A DNA stretch of 64,000 nt from S015-6 sp964479535. GTDB lineage: Bacteria; Desulfobacterota; DSWW01. A model generated the notes under the pieces. The model had not been told where the DNA came from and did not search any database. It was given only the letters and a program-made list of their open reading frames with translations. Every line of letters begins with the position of its first letter. Position 1 is the first letter of the stretch. The stretch covers positions 186,001 to 250,000 of the forward strand of contig CAYZMM010000001.1 in assembly GCA_964479535.1 (NCBI GenBank), given 5' to 3'. Made by a program: the position numbers and the translations under genes. Shown here in pieces: positions 24,233 to 32,312 of this stretch.

Positions 24233-26305
24233 TCAGGTCTCCTCCGGCCCGATCCGCCCCGCCTCCCCCGGGTTCGGATAGGGACCGTAGAAGCGTGTGA
24301 CGGCCTCGGGAGGGCGCAGCTTGCTCCACTCCGCCTCGAATGCATCGAAGGGCTTTGCGGCTTCCAGGCGCGCCCTCCGCCTGGCGGCCCTGCGTTCCTC
24401 CGTCCCCTCCGGGTCGAGCTTGAGGGTCTTCCCGTCGTAGCAGACACAGTACACGTTCCTCGCGGCCCAGTCGGTCGTGAGACCGTCGCGGAGATCCCTG
24501 AGTACCCGCTCCGGGTCCCTCTCGAGGGCGTCTCCATATCCTGCTCCGCCGCCCACCAGATACGTGAAGGTATCCCCGTTCATAAGGGGGCGGACGACCA
24601 TGCAGATGTGATGATAACCCTCCTCACCGCGCTCCGGATTCTTCGAATCGTAGATCTCGTCCAGGTCATGGGCGATCGGTGTCTTCCCCTCGGCGAGGAG
24701 GGCCTTCACATTGCTCCCCACAACGGTCCGGATGAAGGTGGTGGGCGCTGCGTACCCACCGAAGATCCCGAGGGTGGAAGGGAACTTGGATCCGTACCCG
24801 AAGGCCCCCACAGCCACCCAGGGAACGTGATGGGTCGTCATGCTGAACCCCACCCCCGCACCTCCGCGGAACTTGCCGTGTCCGTAGGAGCTGTTGAAGT
24901 AGTTCCGAAGCAGATAGAGGAAGGGCCTGTCCGATTCGGTGGTCTCCACATCCGAGCAGTCGCTCATGGTGGCGAAATAGGCGCCGGCGCCGTCCACGCC
25001 GTCCATGTCGGGTCTTGCCCCGGCGCCGGTGGCGTTGAGCTCGGGTGAGATGTCCGCCATCGGCTCGTTCCACTGGTTCACACCCCCGAAGACGGGCGCA
25101 CCGAAGCCCTGGTACCAGGCCGCCACGGCACGTAGAGGATCGAGGCAATAGCTCATGCGTGCGCCCACAAGGAAGACACCGTGGGAGAAGCAGGTCTGGG
25201 TGAAGGGAGCGAGCGACGTGGGTGCGTCCCCACTGGCGTTGATCATGGATTCCTCGGGGAATTCCCAGTCCAGCGTTTCCAGCAGGCCGTTGTTGGCGGG
25301 CAGATCGTGAAAGAACCATCCGCAGAAATACACCATGGCGAGCCCGATGAGCCCCTGAAAGAAGGAGTTCATCGGCTTGTCCCGGAACATGGGCGTCGTG
25401 CCGTCAAAGGTGAATTTGATGGTCTCCCCCTGCTTGACCACGACGAGACCGATCCGGGTCAATCCGGGTTCCGGCCCCACGGTGTCCATGAAGCGTGGCT
25501 GGCGGAACACGCCGTCGTTCAGGAGTCGGACCTTCTTCTTCGCCGCCGTGGACGTGACGGTCAGAATCCGCCGAAGCCCGCCCACGAAGAAGGAGACGCC
25601 CTTCCTCTCGATCTGCTCCACGATCCGACGTTGTGAGATCCTGCAGGCGGCCAGCCGTGCTTTGATGTCCAGGATCAGGGTCCTCGGGTCCCGGGTCATG
25701 GCGGCGAACATGTTCAGGAGGTCTTCACGGAGGGCGTAGTTCTCGCCGATCTTGATGGGGGGCACGAGCAACCCCTCGTCGTACTTCGACTCGGATGTGC
25801 TGATCAGCCCCCCCGGATCCTTGCCTCCGGCCTCTCCTGTGTGAACGACGGCCCCGGTAAAGCAGACCAGCTTTCCTTCGTAGAACACGGGCACTGCCAG
25901 GCCCATGTCCGCGCCGTGCACGCCGCCGTAGAAAGGATCGTTGAAGAAGAAGGAGTCGCCCTCCCTGACGCCCACGGAAGGGTCGTCGATCCAGTGCTTC
26001 ACGATGTACTTGACCGGAATCTGGCCGAGCACGGCGTGGAACCAGATGCCCGTGGCCACTACGGCCAGGTCCCCCTGGGCGGTGTAGATCCCGAACGCCA
26101 CGTCGCCCCAGCGCATCCCCGTCGAGGCCCCCAGCTTCATGGTCGTCTCTTTTCCTTCCTGGGCGATCATGCTCATCTTGTGCTGGAGGATCCCGAAATC
26201 CACATCCTCGATCGTGTCCTGTGCGGCCTGCTCTTCGGCCGTCATCGGCTCCGGCTTGAGCCGTTGGACGACTTCCGTATCTCTGCCGTAGGTTCTGCCT
26301 ATCAT
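24233..26305 (-). CDS. HyuB-type subunit of an ATP-dependent carboxylase/hydrolase (acetone/acetophenone carboxylase-like)
   Basis: A 690-residue HyuB family protein (hydantoinase B / acetone carboxylase large subunit). Diagnostic segments are EDVDFGILQHKMSMIAQEG near the start, the NDPFYGGVHGADMGLAVPVF motif near residue 120 with conserved His and Asp, VVHTGEAGGKDPGG, and the glycine-rich C-terminal GGGAGYGDALERDPE. In this family the B subunit holds the carboxylation or hydrolysis site. Two adjacent ATG codons follow GGAGGG; the second (26305) has the better spacing. It is the last gene of the five-gene operon, 74 bases after a HyuA-type gene. The substrate is probably a ketone or a cyclic amide; this cannot be settled from sequence. 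Confidence 0.85.
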   Translation of the reverse strand: MIGRTYGRDTEVVQRLKPEPMTAEEQAAQDTIEDVDFGILQHKMSMIAQEGKETTMKLGASTGMRWGDVAFGIYTAQGDLAVVATGIWFHAVLGQIPVKYIVKHWIDDPSVGVREGDSFFFNDPFYGGVHGADMGLAVPVFYEGKLVCFTGAVVHTGEAGGKDPGGLISTSESKYDEGLLVPPIKIGENYALREDLLNMFAAMTRDPRTLILDIKARLAACRISQRRIVEQIERKGVSFFVGGLRRILTVTSTAAKKKVRLLNDGVFRQPRFMDTVGPEPGLTRIGLVVVKQGETIKFTFDGTTPMFRDKPMNSFFQGLIGLAMVYFCGWFFHDLPANNGLLETLDWEFPEESMINASGDAPTSLAPFTQTCFSHGVFLVGARMSYCLDPLRAVAAWYQGFGAPVFGGVNQWNEPMADISPELNATGAGARPDMDGVDGAGAYFATMSDCSDVETTESDRPFLYLLRNYFNSSYGHGKFRGGAGVGFSMTTHHVPWVAVGAFGYGSKFPSTLGIFGGYAAPTTFIRTVVGSNVKALLAEGKTPIAHDLDEIYDSKNPERGEEGYHHICMVVRPLMNGDTFTYLVGGGAGYGDALERDPERVLRDLRDGLTTDWAARNVYCVCYDGKTLKLDPEGTEERRAARRRARLEAAKPFDAFEAEWSKLRPPEAVTRFYGPYPNPGEAGRIGPEET

Positions 26306-26379
26306 CATCTCCCTCCCATAACGGGGCCGTGTCTTGCCGACCCCCACCCTGCCAGGCGAAAGGATGGCTTGCACTTTCC

Positions 26380-28530
26380 CTAGGATGCCCCCGGGGTCTG
26401 CTCCAGGATGCCGTTCCGGTACTCATCCAGCGTGAATTGCCAGTCCGGCTCGATCACGTACGTCGTGTGCGGGGCTTCGATCAGGGCCGGCCCCTCGATC
26501 CGGTTGCCCGGTTCCAGTTCCAGAAAGGCGTAGACAGGGGTGTCGAAGAACTCCGTCGCGTCGCCCCAGCAGGCCTTTCGCGAGGGAAGACGGGCCGCAT
26601 CCGGCGGTTCGGGCCCTTTCATGCCGGTCCGCTCGATGGGGGGCTCCCTCGTCTCCACCGATGCCGTGAGATAGAAACACTCCACGTTGATCCCCCCCAC
26701 GGGAAAGGTCGCCTCCGGGGTGTAGATGGCGGAGTACTGGTCCGTGAAGGTGTCGCAGATGTCCCTGAGGTCCTGCGGACCCCGAACCTCCAGGTGCGGC
26801 GAGACGATCTTGGTCAGGTTGTACTGCATCCCATAGCGCATCTCGAGTTCGAGCTGAAAACGGACCCGCTCCTCCGGGAAGCCTTCGAGACGGAAGTCAC
26901 GGACCGCAAGATCCCTGAGTTCCCGGACCACCACGTTGAACTCCTGCCAGTTCTCCATGTAGGACTGGGTAGCCCACTGGAAAATCTTCAGGGTCCTCGA
27001 TTTCTCCCATACCTGCTGAAGGTTGACCGTAGAGGCGCCGAAGGCCCCGAACACGGGAGAATGCCCGGAGACGACCACCTTGTTCACCTGAAGGTAAGGT
27101 GCGAAGCCACAAGCGTGGGTGGCCCCGGCCCCGCCGCATGCGAAGAGGACGAAGTCCCGCGGGTCGTGCCCCTTCAGGGCGACTTCATTGAAGACCTCCT
27201 GACCCATGCGGGCGTCCACGAGGCGGCGGATGTGCATGGCGGCTTCCCGTACGGTCACGCCGAGAGGCTCTGCGATCCTCTTGCGGATCGCCTCCTCGCT
27301 CAGTTCCGGGTCGAGCAGCATCTTCCCGCCCAGGTAGTTGTCCGGGTTCAGATACCCCAGCACGAGATCCGCGTCCGTGACCGTGGGCTCTTCGCCGCCC
27401 TGGTCGTAGCAGGCCGGCCCCGGCATGGATCCGGCGGAGTGAGGCCCGACCTCCACGGCGTTGCCCATCCATTCGTTCACCCGGGCGATCGATCCCCCCC
27501 CCGCCCCGATCGACTTCACCTCGATGGACGGGATGTTCGTCCTCCAGCAGTCGATGACCGGGATGAAATCGTACGTCCTCAGGCGGCCGCCCGTGATCAC
27601 CCCGATGTCGAAAGAAGTGCCCCCCATGTCCGTGAAGATGATGTCCTCATAGCCGTATCGATTGCCCAGGGTGAGAGCGCCGTGGAGCCCTGCCACAGGC
27701 CCCGCGTTGTGGGTCAATACGGCGCGGGTACGCGACACCTTCTTCATTCCTCCGGTACTGTGTACGAGCAGGAGGGGGCGCCTGAAACCCTTCTCACGAA
27801 GATCGATGCCGAGCTTGTTCAGTTCTTCCGACATGACGCCATGTATGTAGGCGTTGACGATCGTCGTGGTGAATCGTGTGTATTCCGCTGACTTGGGCGA
27901 CACATCGCTCGAGAGCATGACCGGCATGGAACCCAGATAGTCCTCCGGGTACTCCTCCTCGATGATCGACTTGATCCGCCGCTCGTGCGCCGGGTTCTGA
28001 AACGACCAGAGCAGACAGACCACAAAACCCATGGCACCGCGGTCCACGAGCACCTGGAGCTTCTCCAGGACGTCCTCGAGTTCCAGCGGGCGGACCACGT
28101 TGCCGAAGCTGTCGATCCGCTCTTCCACGCCGACGACCATATCCCGGGAGACGAGCGGGTCCGGCTTCCGGATCCGGGCGAGGTCCTTGTTCTCCTTTGT
28201 GGAGCCTCCGTCCGCCCAGCTGCGGGCCCTTCCGAGGTAGATGGTGTCTTCGAAGCCCGCGGTGGTGATCAACCCGAGCTTCGGTCCCGTTCTTTCGATC
28301 AGAGCGTTCGTGCCCAGGGTGGTGCAGTAGCGAACCCCGGCCGCCTCCTGCAGGAATGTGGAAAGGTCCTTTCCGTGCAGGCGGGCAAGCTCGTTCATGC
28401 CTCTCATGAATCCCACGGACAGATCGTAGTGCGTCGTCGGGACCTTGGCCCGGGCCGTACGTCCCCCTTCTTCGGCCACGAAGAAGTCGGTGAAGGTGCC
28501 GCCGATGTCGATGTTCACGGTCAGGCTCAT
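26380..28530 (-). CDS. HyuA-type ATPase subunit, first copy (carboxylase/hydantoinase family)
   Basis: A 716-residue HyuA family protein with the ASKHA-type ATP-binding elements NIDIGGTFTDFF (residues 5-16) and FTDMGGTSFDIG (near residue 300). SIGAGGGSIARVN and HSAGSMPGPACYDQGG follow. In ketone carboxylases, subunits of this type phosphorylate the substrate or bicarbonate; in oxoprolinase and hydantoinase they activate the amide. Its C-terminal part is a family-specific beta domain ending in a GPALIEAPHTTYVIEPDW segment. The ATG follows GAGG with 6-base spacing. A second, divergent HyuA copy is encoded upstream at 29827, as in the two-kinase layout of acetophenone carboxylase. Confidence 0.87.
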   Translation of the reverse strand: MSLTVNIDIGGTFTDFFVAEEGGRTARAKVPTTHYDLSVGFMRGMNELARLHGKDLSTFLQEAAGVRYCTTLGTNALIERTGPKLGLITTAGFEDTIYLGRARSWADGGSTKENKDLARIRKPDPLVSRDMVVGVEERIDSFGNVVRPLELEDVLEKLQVLVDRGAMGFVVCLLWSFQNPAHERRIKSIIEEEYPEDYLGSMPVMLSSDVSPKSAEYTRFTTTIVNAYIHGVMSEELNKLGIDLREKGFRRPLLLVHSTGGMKKVSRTRAVLTHNAGPVAGLHGALTLGNRYGYEDIIFTDMGGTSFDIGVITGGRLRTYDFIPVIDCWRTNIPSIEVKSIGAGGGSIARVNEWMGNAVEVGPHSAGSMPGPACYDQGGEEPTVTDADLVLGYLNPDNYLGGKMLLDPELSEEAIRKRIAEPLGVTVREAAMHIRRLVDARMGQEVFNEVALKGHDPRDFVLFACGGAGATHACGFAPYLQVNKVVVSGHSPVFGAFGASTVNLQQVWEKSRTLKIFQWATQSYMENWQEFNVVVRELRDLAVRDFRLEGFPEERVRFQLELEMRYGMQYNLTKIVSPHLEVRGPQDLRDICDTFTDQYSAIYTPEATFPVGGINVECFYLTASVETREPPIERTGMKGPEPPDAARLPSRKACWGDATEFFDTPVYAFLELEPGNRIEGPALIEAPHTTYVIEPDWQFTLDEYRNGILEQTPGAS

Positions 28531-28554
28531 AGCACACCTCTGCTTGGAGTCGGG

Positions 28555-29511
28555 TTACAGGCCCACGATCTCCTCCGCCAACGCGCGAAGGGCCTCCAGA
28601 TCGACATCCCGTGTGACCGGTCCCGGGCTCGTGAGGAAGAAGCCGGGTCGTCCTCGTTGACGGTAGCGTCGCTGGCCGTCACCGATGACCTCTCTCGCCC
28701 TGAGCCGGTCGTCCAGGGGCACGGCAAGGCCCACGCCAAGGGCCTGCTCGCCGAGTTCCCACAAGGCGGAGGCGGCCGGGAGCGAATCGCCCACGGACGC
28801 GCCGAGAACATAGACATCCAGGTCGAACGCAGAAAACCCGTTCAGGTTTGCGGGGGCCGCCCCCTGCAGGTAGAGACCGGAGCGCACATCGTAGTAGGAG
28901 ACAATGTTCTTGAGGGTGTTGTAGATGCGGCGATCTACCGGGGTCGGGCCGCTCCACCCGGGGCTTTCCTCCAGGAACAGGAGCAAATCGGGACGGGTGG
29001 CGCAGAACGCCTCCACCGCTCGAACGAGCAGGGGTTTCACTTCCCGGCTGCGCTCCGGTCCCTGCCTGGATCCGAAAAGCTGACAGGAAAGGGTGATCGG
29101 TCCCGTGAGGACGGCCACGCAGGCGAATTCTGAGCGACAGGTCTCGAACAGCCTGCGGGCCGCCTCCAGGGCGTGTCGAAGACGACCGGACTGCTCCGGA
29201 GCCTCGTTGAGCGCCCCCTGGAGGGAGCCCAGGATCGGTCGGTCTCCCTCCCAGGTGACCGGGCAGCCGCAGGCCTCTGCCATGAGCGTGATATCGAGCC
29301 CGACGACCACCCCGTCGAGTCCAAGCAGCTTCGAAGCCTTCACCAGGCTGTTCGCCCAAAGGGTAGGATCCGATGTCAGGGTCTCCATCGACTGTCCCTC
29401 CACCCGGGACAGCAGTCCACGAATCATCGGTACGAAGGCCGGTCGCCTCAGCGGCGCTCCTTTCAGGAAATCATCGAAGAGCTCGCGGCCCGTCACCTCA
29501 TCCCCTTCCAT
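28555..29511 (-). CDS. Uroporphyrinogen decarboxylase-fold (UroD/MtaA-like) protein within the carboxylase operon
   Basis: A 318-residue protein with a UroD/MtaA-like layout: RRPAFVPMIRGLLSR near the start, LGLDGVVVGLDITLMAEACGCPVTWEGDRP (compare methyltransferase MtaA), ACVAVLTGPITL in the middle and a C-terminal helical end with LRALAEEIVGL. At the position where MtaA-type methyltransferases have a zinc-binding His-x-Cys, this protein reads LYLQGAAP, so those ligands look absent. It is flanked by the gamma and HyuA genes of the operon. The ATG at 29511 overlaps the gamma stop; a GTG at 29496 with AAGGGG 5 bases upstream is at least as likely. The family link is moderate and the role unknown. 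Confidence 0.6.
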   Translation of the reverse strand: MEGDEVTGRELFDDFLKGAPLRRPAFVPMIRGLLSRVEGQSMETLTSDPTLWANSLVKASKLLGLDGVVVGLDITLMAEACGCPVTWEGDRPILGSLQGALNEAPEQSGRLRHALEAARRLFETCRSEFACVAVLTGPITLSCQLFGSRQGPERSREVKPLLVRAVEAFCATRPDLLLFLEESPGWSGPTPVDRRIYNTLKNIVSYYDVRSGLYLQGAAPANLNGFSAFDLDVYVLGASVGDSLPAASALWELGEQALGVGLAVPLDDRLRAREVIGDGQRRYRQRGRPGFFLTSPGPVTRDVDLEALRALAEEIVGL

Positions 29512-29830
29512 ACCGCTTCTTGAGACGGTCTATGTCGAGTTCAATGTCGTGGGTGATCGGATGGCCCGGGGGAAGGTACTCGTTCTCGATCATGACCCCG
29601 CACGCCGGACAGTAGAACTCGAGGATCCGGCAGTAGTCCGGGTCCGGGGAGAAGCTGTAGGCCTGTCCTTCCACCATGGGAGGGTGGACTTCCTCGAGCG
29701 GCCGTTCCGCCACGAGACACCCCTTCTTGTAATTCTCGCGCGCACTGATCAGCGCATGCTCGCATCGCCGGCAGAGCCATTTCTCCTGATCCAGGTCGAT
29801 CTCCAGGTATTCCGTTATCCGGACCTTCAT
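29498..29830 (-). CDS. Acetone carboxylase gamma subunit-like protein (zinc ribbon)
   Basis: A 110-residue protein matching acetone carboxylase gamma (AcxC type). It has CRRCEHAL near residue 20, ARENYKKGCLV, the segment PDPDYCRILEFYCPACGVMIENEYL with a second CxxC, and a closing PITHDIELDIDRLKKRYG. The two CxxC pairs likely bind zinc. The start overlaps the stop of the upstream HyuA gene by four bases (ATGA). A gamma subunit separates ketone carboxylases from simple two-subunit hydantoinases, so this gene argues for carboxylation as the operon's activity. Confidence 0.88.
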   Translation of the reverse strand: MKVRITEYLEIDLDQEKWLCRRCEHALISARENYKKGCLVAERPLEEVHPPMVEGQAYSFSPDPDYCRILEFYCPACGVMIENEYLPPGHPITHDIELDIDRLKKRYGRG

Positions 29831-31866
29831 CTGGCTTCCCCCCGCTCCAGGAGCGCGTTGTTGTAGCGGTCAACGAGCATCCTCCACCCTCGCGGAACGA
29901 GCAGCGTCGTCTGCTCCGACTCGACCAGCGCGGGGCCGACGATACGGTGCCCGTTCGTGAGAAGGGATCGGTCGAACACGGCGGTCGGGTGCGCTTCGGC
30001 CTCCGCGTACAGAACGAGGCTGCGGCAGCCCTTCTTCGCCCGCTCCACTCCTCCTGGCGCGGCAGCAACCTCCGGCACCTCGTAGTGAACAACGGCGGCC
30101 TCCGCGACCAGACACACCATCGTCAGGGTCGGGCCCCCCGGCCCTTCGCCCTCCATGGTGAGCACCTGTCGGGCCTCGAGGGTGATCTCTCGGACCTTTT
30201 CCGGATCCCGGAAGAAATCCGGGTCTGCAAAGAGCCTTGCCTCCGAACCCTCCTCACCGGACCGAACGAAGAGTTCCAGGCTCAGGTGCACTTCGTCCTC
30301 GGCAAAGCCCTCTCCCCGCATGTCACGACCCGCCTTCCTCTTCATGGCCCCGGTCGCCTCCTCGAGGGGCCGAAAATCCGTGGTCTCGCCGAGGGGAAGG
30401 TCTACCCTTGCCTCGTACCTGTGGCCCACATCCATACGGGAGGAAGAAAAGGCGGAGAAGACGGCCGAGAAGGGGGTCACCACGATCCTCCCGAGACCGG
30501 CCGCCTCGGCCATGTGGCAGCAGTGGGCCGGCCCGGCACCACCGTAGACCACGAGAAGCGGATCCCGGTCGCCTCCCATGCGGTCTCGAAGCCGCTTCAA
30601 CTCCGCTCCCATCTCCCCGTCGATCCGGGACTTGACGGCCAGGGCTGCAGCCTCCACCGAAAGCCCGAGCGGATCCGCCACCTTCTCGCTCAGCACTTCC
30701 CTCGCCCTGTCCGGATTCAGCTTCATGGACCCGCCCAGGAAGTAACCGGGATCCAGAATGCCGAGAACCAGGTCCGCGTCCGTCACCGTGGGCTCTGCGC
30801 CTCCCAGGTCGAAGCAGGCCGGACCCGGCAGGGCGCCGGCGGAGCGCGGGCCGACCCGGAGCTGCCCGGCCGCTACCGAGGCGATGGACCCACCCCCGGC
30901 CCCGAGGGCACGGATCTGCATCATCGGCACGTTCACCGGGAAGCCTTCCACGTCCGGCCTCAACGTGTGGCTCACCCCTCCCCCGTGCACGTAGCCCATG
31001 TCAAAAGAGGTGCCGCCCATGTCCGCAGAAATCAGATCCTCTTTCCCGCAGAGCCGGCCTGTCAGGTGGGTTCCCAGAAGACCGGCGGCAGGGCCTGAAT
31101 GGTAGGTTTGGATGGCCCGGGTCTTGGCGACGCGGGCGACCGATCCGTTGTTGTGAACGATGAAGAGGCTCCTGCGATAGAGCCTTTGCCGAAGATCCTC
31201 TCCCGCCTTGTAGAGCAACCTCGCGAGTTTTCCGTGAATGTAGGCGTTCAGAACGGCCGCGTTGATCCGCTCCGCACGGCCGGAGCGGCGGGAGATGTCC
31301 GATGAGAGGAAGACCGGGACCGAACCGAGATAGTCCCGCGGGTACTCCTGCTTGACGGCCTGTCGCACGAAACGTTCATTCTCCGGGTTGAACTCCGAAT
31401 GCGTGAGCGCGACCACCAGGCAGCGGGCACCCCGGTCGATCAGGGTCTGTGCGGCCGAGAGGGTCGAATGGCCGTCGGGCCGACGGAGGACCTCACCGGA
31501 CCGGCCCATTTGCTCGTCGAGGCCGAGCACCATTTCCGGCGCCACGAGCGGCGGCTTTCCGTCGCCGCTCTGCGTAGGAGCCAGATCCTCGCATCCAGCG
31601 GTGACAAGGAGTCCGATCCTGCTTCCGTCCCGCTGAATGATCGCGTTCGTGCCGATGGTGCTCGAAAACCGGATCACCTCTGCTTCGTACAGCAGGTCCT
31701 CCACAGAAAGGCCGAATCGCTCCGCACCCGACTCGATGCAATGGAGGAAACAGACGGTGAGGTCATGGGGTGTCGTCGGCACCTTGACGGAGGTCACGCG
31801 CTCGCCCAGGACGAAGAACCCGTCGGTGAAGGTGCCGCCCGTATCGATATCAATCGTGCAGCCCAT
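29827..31866 (-). CDS. HyuA-type ATPase subunit, second copy (first gene of the operon)
   Basis: A 679-residue HyuA family protein, clearly diverged from the copy at 26380. ATP-site elements are DIDTGGTFTDGFFV (residues 4-17) and SADMGGTSFDMGY (near residue 290), with ALGAGGGSIASVAAGQ and RSAGALPGPACFDLGG following. The ATG at 31866 follows GAGAGGA; the longer open frame reaches the tRNA-Val terminator and is not used. It opens the operon, with the gamma gene overlapping its stop. Two HyuA-type kinases plus one HyuB and one gamma is the subunit set described for acetophenone carboxylase, where the two kinases are thought to act on ketone and bicarbonate separately. Confidence 0.86.
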   Translation of the reverse strand: MGCTIDIDTGGTFTDGFFVLGERVTSVKVPTTPHDLTVCFLHCIESGAERFGLSVEDLLYEAEVIRFSSTIGTNAIIQRDGSRIGLLVTAGCEDLAPTQSGDGKPPLVAPEMVLGLDEQMGRSGEVLRRPDGHSTLSAAQTLIDRGARCLVVALTHSEFNPENERFVRQAVKQEYPRDYLGSVPVFLSSDISRRSGRAERINAAVLNAYIHGKLARLLYKAGEDLRQRLYRRSLFIVHNNGSVARVAKTRAIQTYHSGPAAGLLGTHLTGRLCGKEDLISADMGGTSFDMGYVHGGGVSHTLRPDVEGFPVNVPMMQIRALGAGGGSIASVAAGQLRVGPRSAGALPGPACFDLGGAEPTVTDADLVLGILDPGYFLGGSMKLNPDRAREVLSEKVADPLGLSVEAAALAVKSRIDGEMGAELKRLRDRMGGDRDPLLVVYGGAGPAHCCHMAEAAGLGRIVVTPFSAVFSAFSSSRMDVGHRYEARVDLPLGETTDFRPLEEATGAMKRKAGRDMRGEGFAEDEVHLSLELFVRSGEEGSEARLFADPDFFRDPEKVREITLEARQVLTMEGEGPGGPTLTMVCLVAEAAVVHYEVPEVAAAPGGVERAKKGCRSLVLYAEAEAHPTAVFDRSLLTNGHRIVGPALVESEQTTLLVPRGWRMLVDRYNNALLERGEAR

Positions 31867-31912
31867 TTGCGATCCTCTCTGCCCCGAAGGTGTCGTAGTA
31901 CCCGGTCCCATA

Positions 31913-31949
31913 CATAAGAAAAGGGATTAGGTTTTCAGCCTAACCCCTT
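31913..31949 (-). terminator. Rho-independent terminator of tRNA-Val
   Basis: On the minus strand an 11-base stem (AAGGGGTTAGG with CCTAATCCCTT, one G-T pair, 7-base loop) followed by a T-rich stretch. It begins 9 bases after the tRNA. Confidence 0.8.
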
Positions 31950-31958
31950 GATTTTCCT

Positions 31959-32033
<75 letters not shown>

Positions 32034-32061
32034 GTTCCGGTCGCATCGCGTGGCGAAGGAA

Positions 32062-32090
32062 AGTTTAGCAAAAAGGGGCGGATAGGACAA
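32062..32090 (-). promoter_or_regulatory. Promoter of tRNA-Val
   Basis: TTGTCC and TAAACT with 17-base spacing on the minus strand, placing the start about 22 bases before the mature tRNA. Confidence 0.5.
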
Positions 32091-32141
32091 GAGGCCCGGC
32101 CAGGCGAACGGTTTCGCCGGCAAACCCGCATCCGGAAGGGA

Positions 32142-32171
32142 TTGACCTTTTCCGTTTCGCTGCGCTAGGAA
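32142..32171 (+). promoter_or_regulatory. Candidate promoter of gltBD
   Basis: TTGACC and TAGGAA with 18-base spacing, about 140 bases upstream of gltB. The -10 box is poor. No other regulatory element is obvious in the gap 32034-32312. Confidence 0.25.
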
Positions 32172-32312
32172 GAGACCAGGAAGCTTGCCGCTGCGCAGCC
32201 TGCCGGGAGGCCATGCTGCCTCGTGCTCCCGGACTGCATCCAATCATACCGGGATACGAGGTCCTGGCGCGGACAACCTGGAACCGATTCTCGCCTGTGA
32301 GGTGCCTTCCCT

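Noticed and set aside
31867..31912. Search for a promoter of the carboxylase operon just after the tRNA-Val terminator
   Set aside because: No pair of boxes with acceptable spacing was found, so none is annotated; read-through from tRNA-Val is possible.
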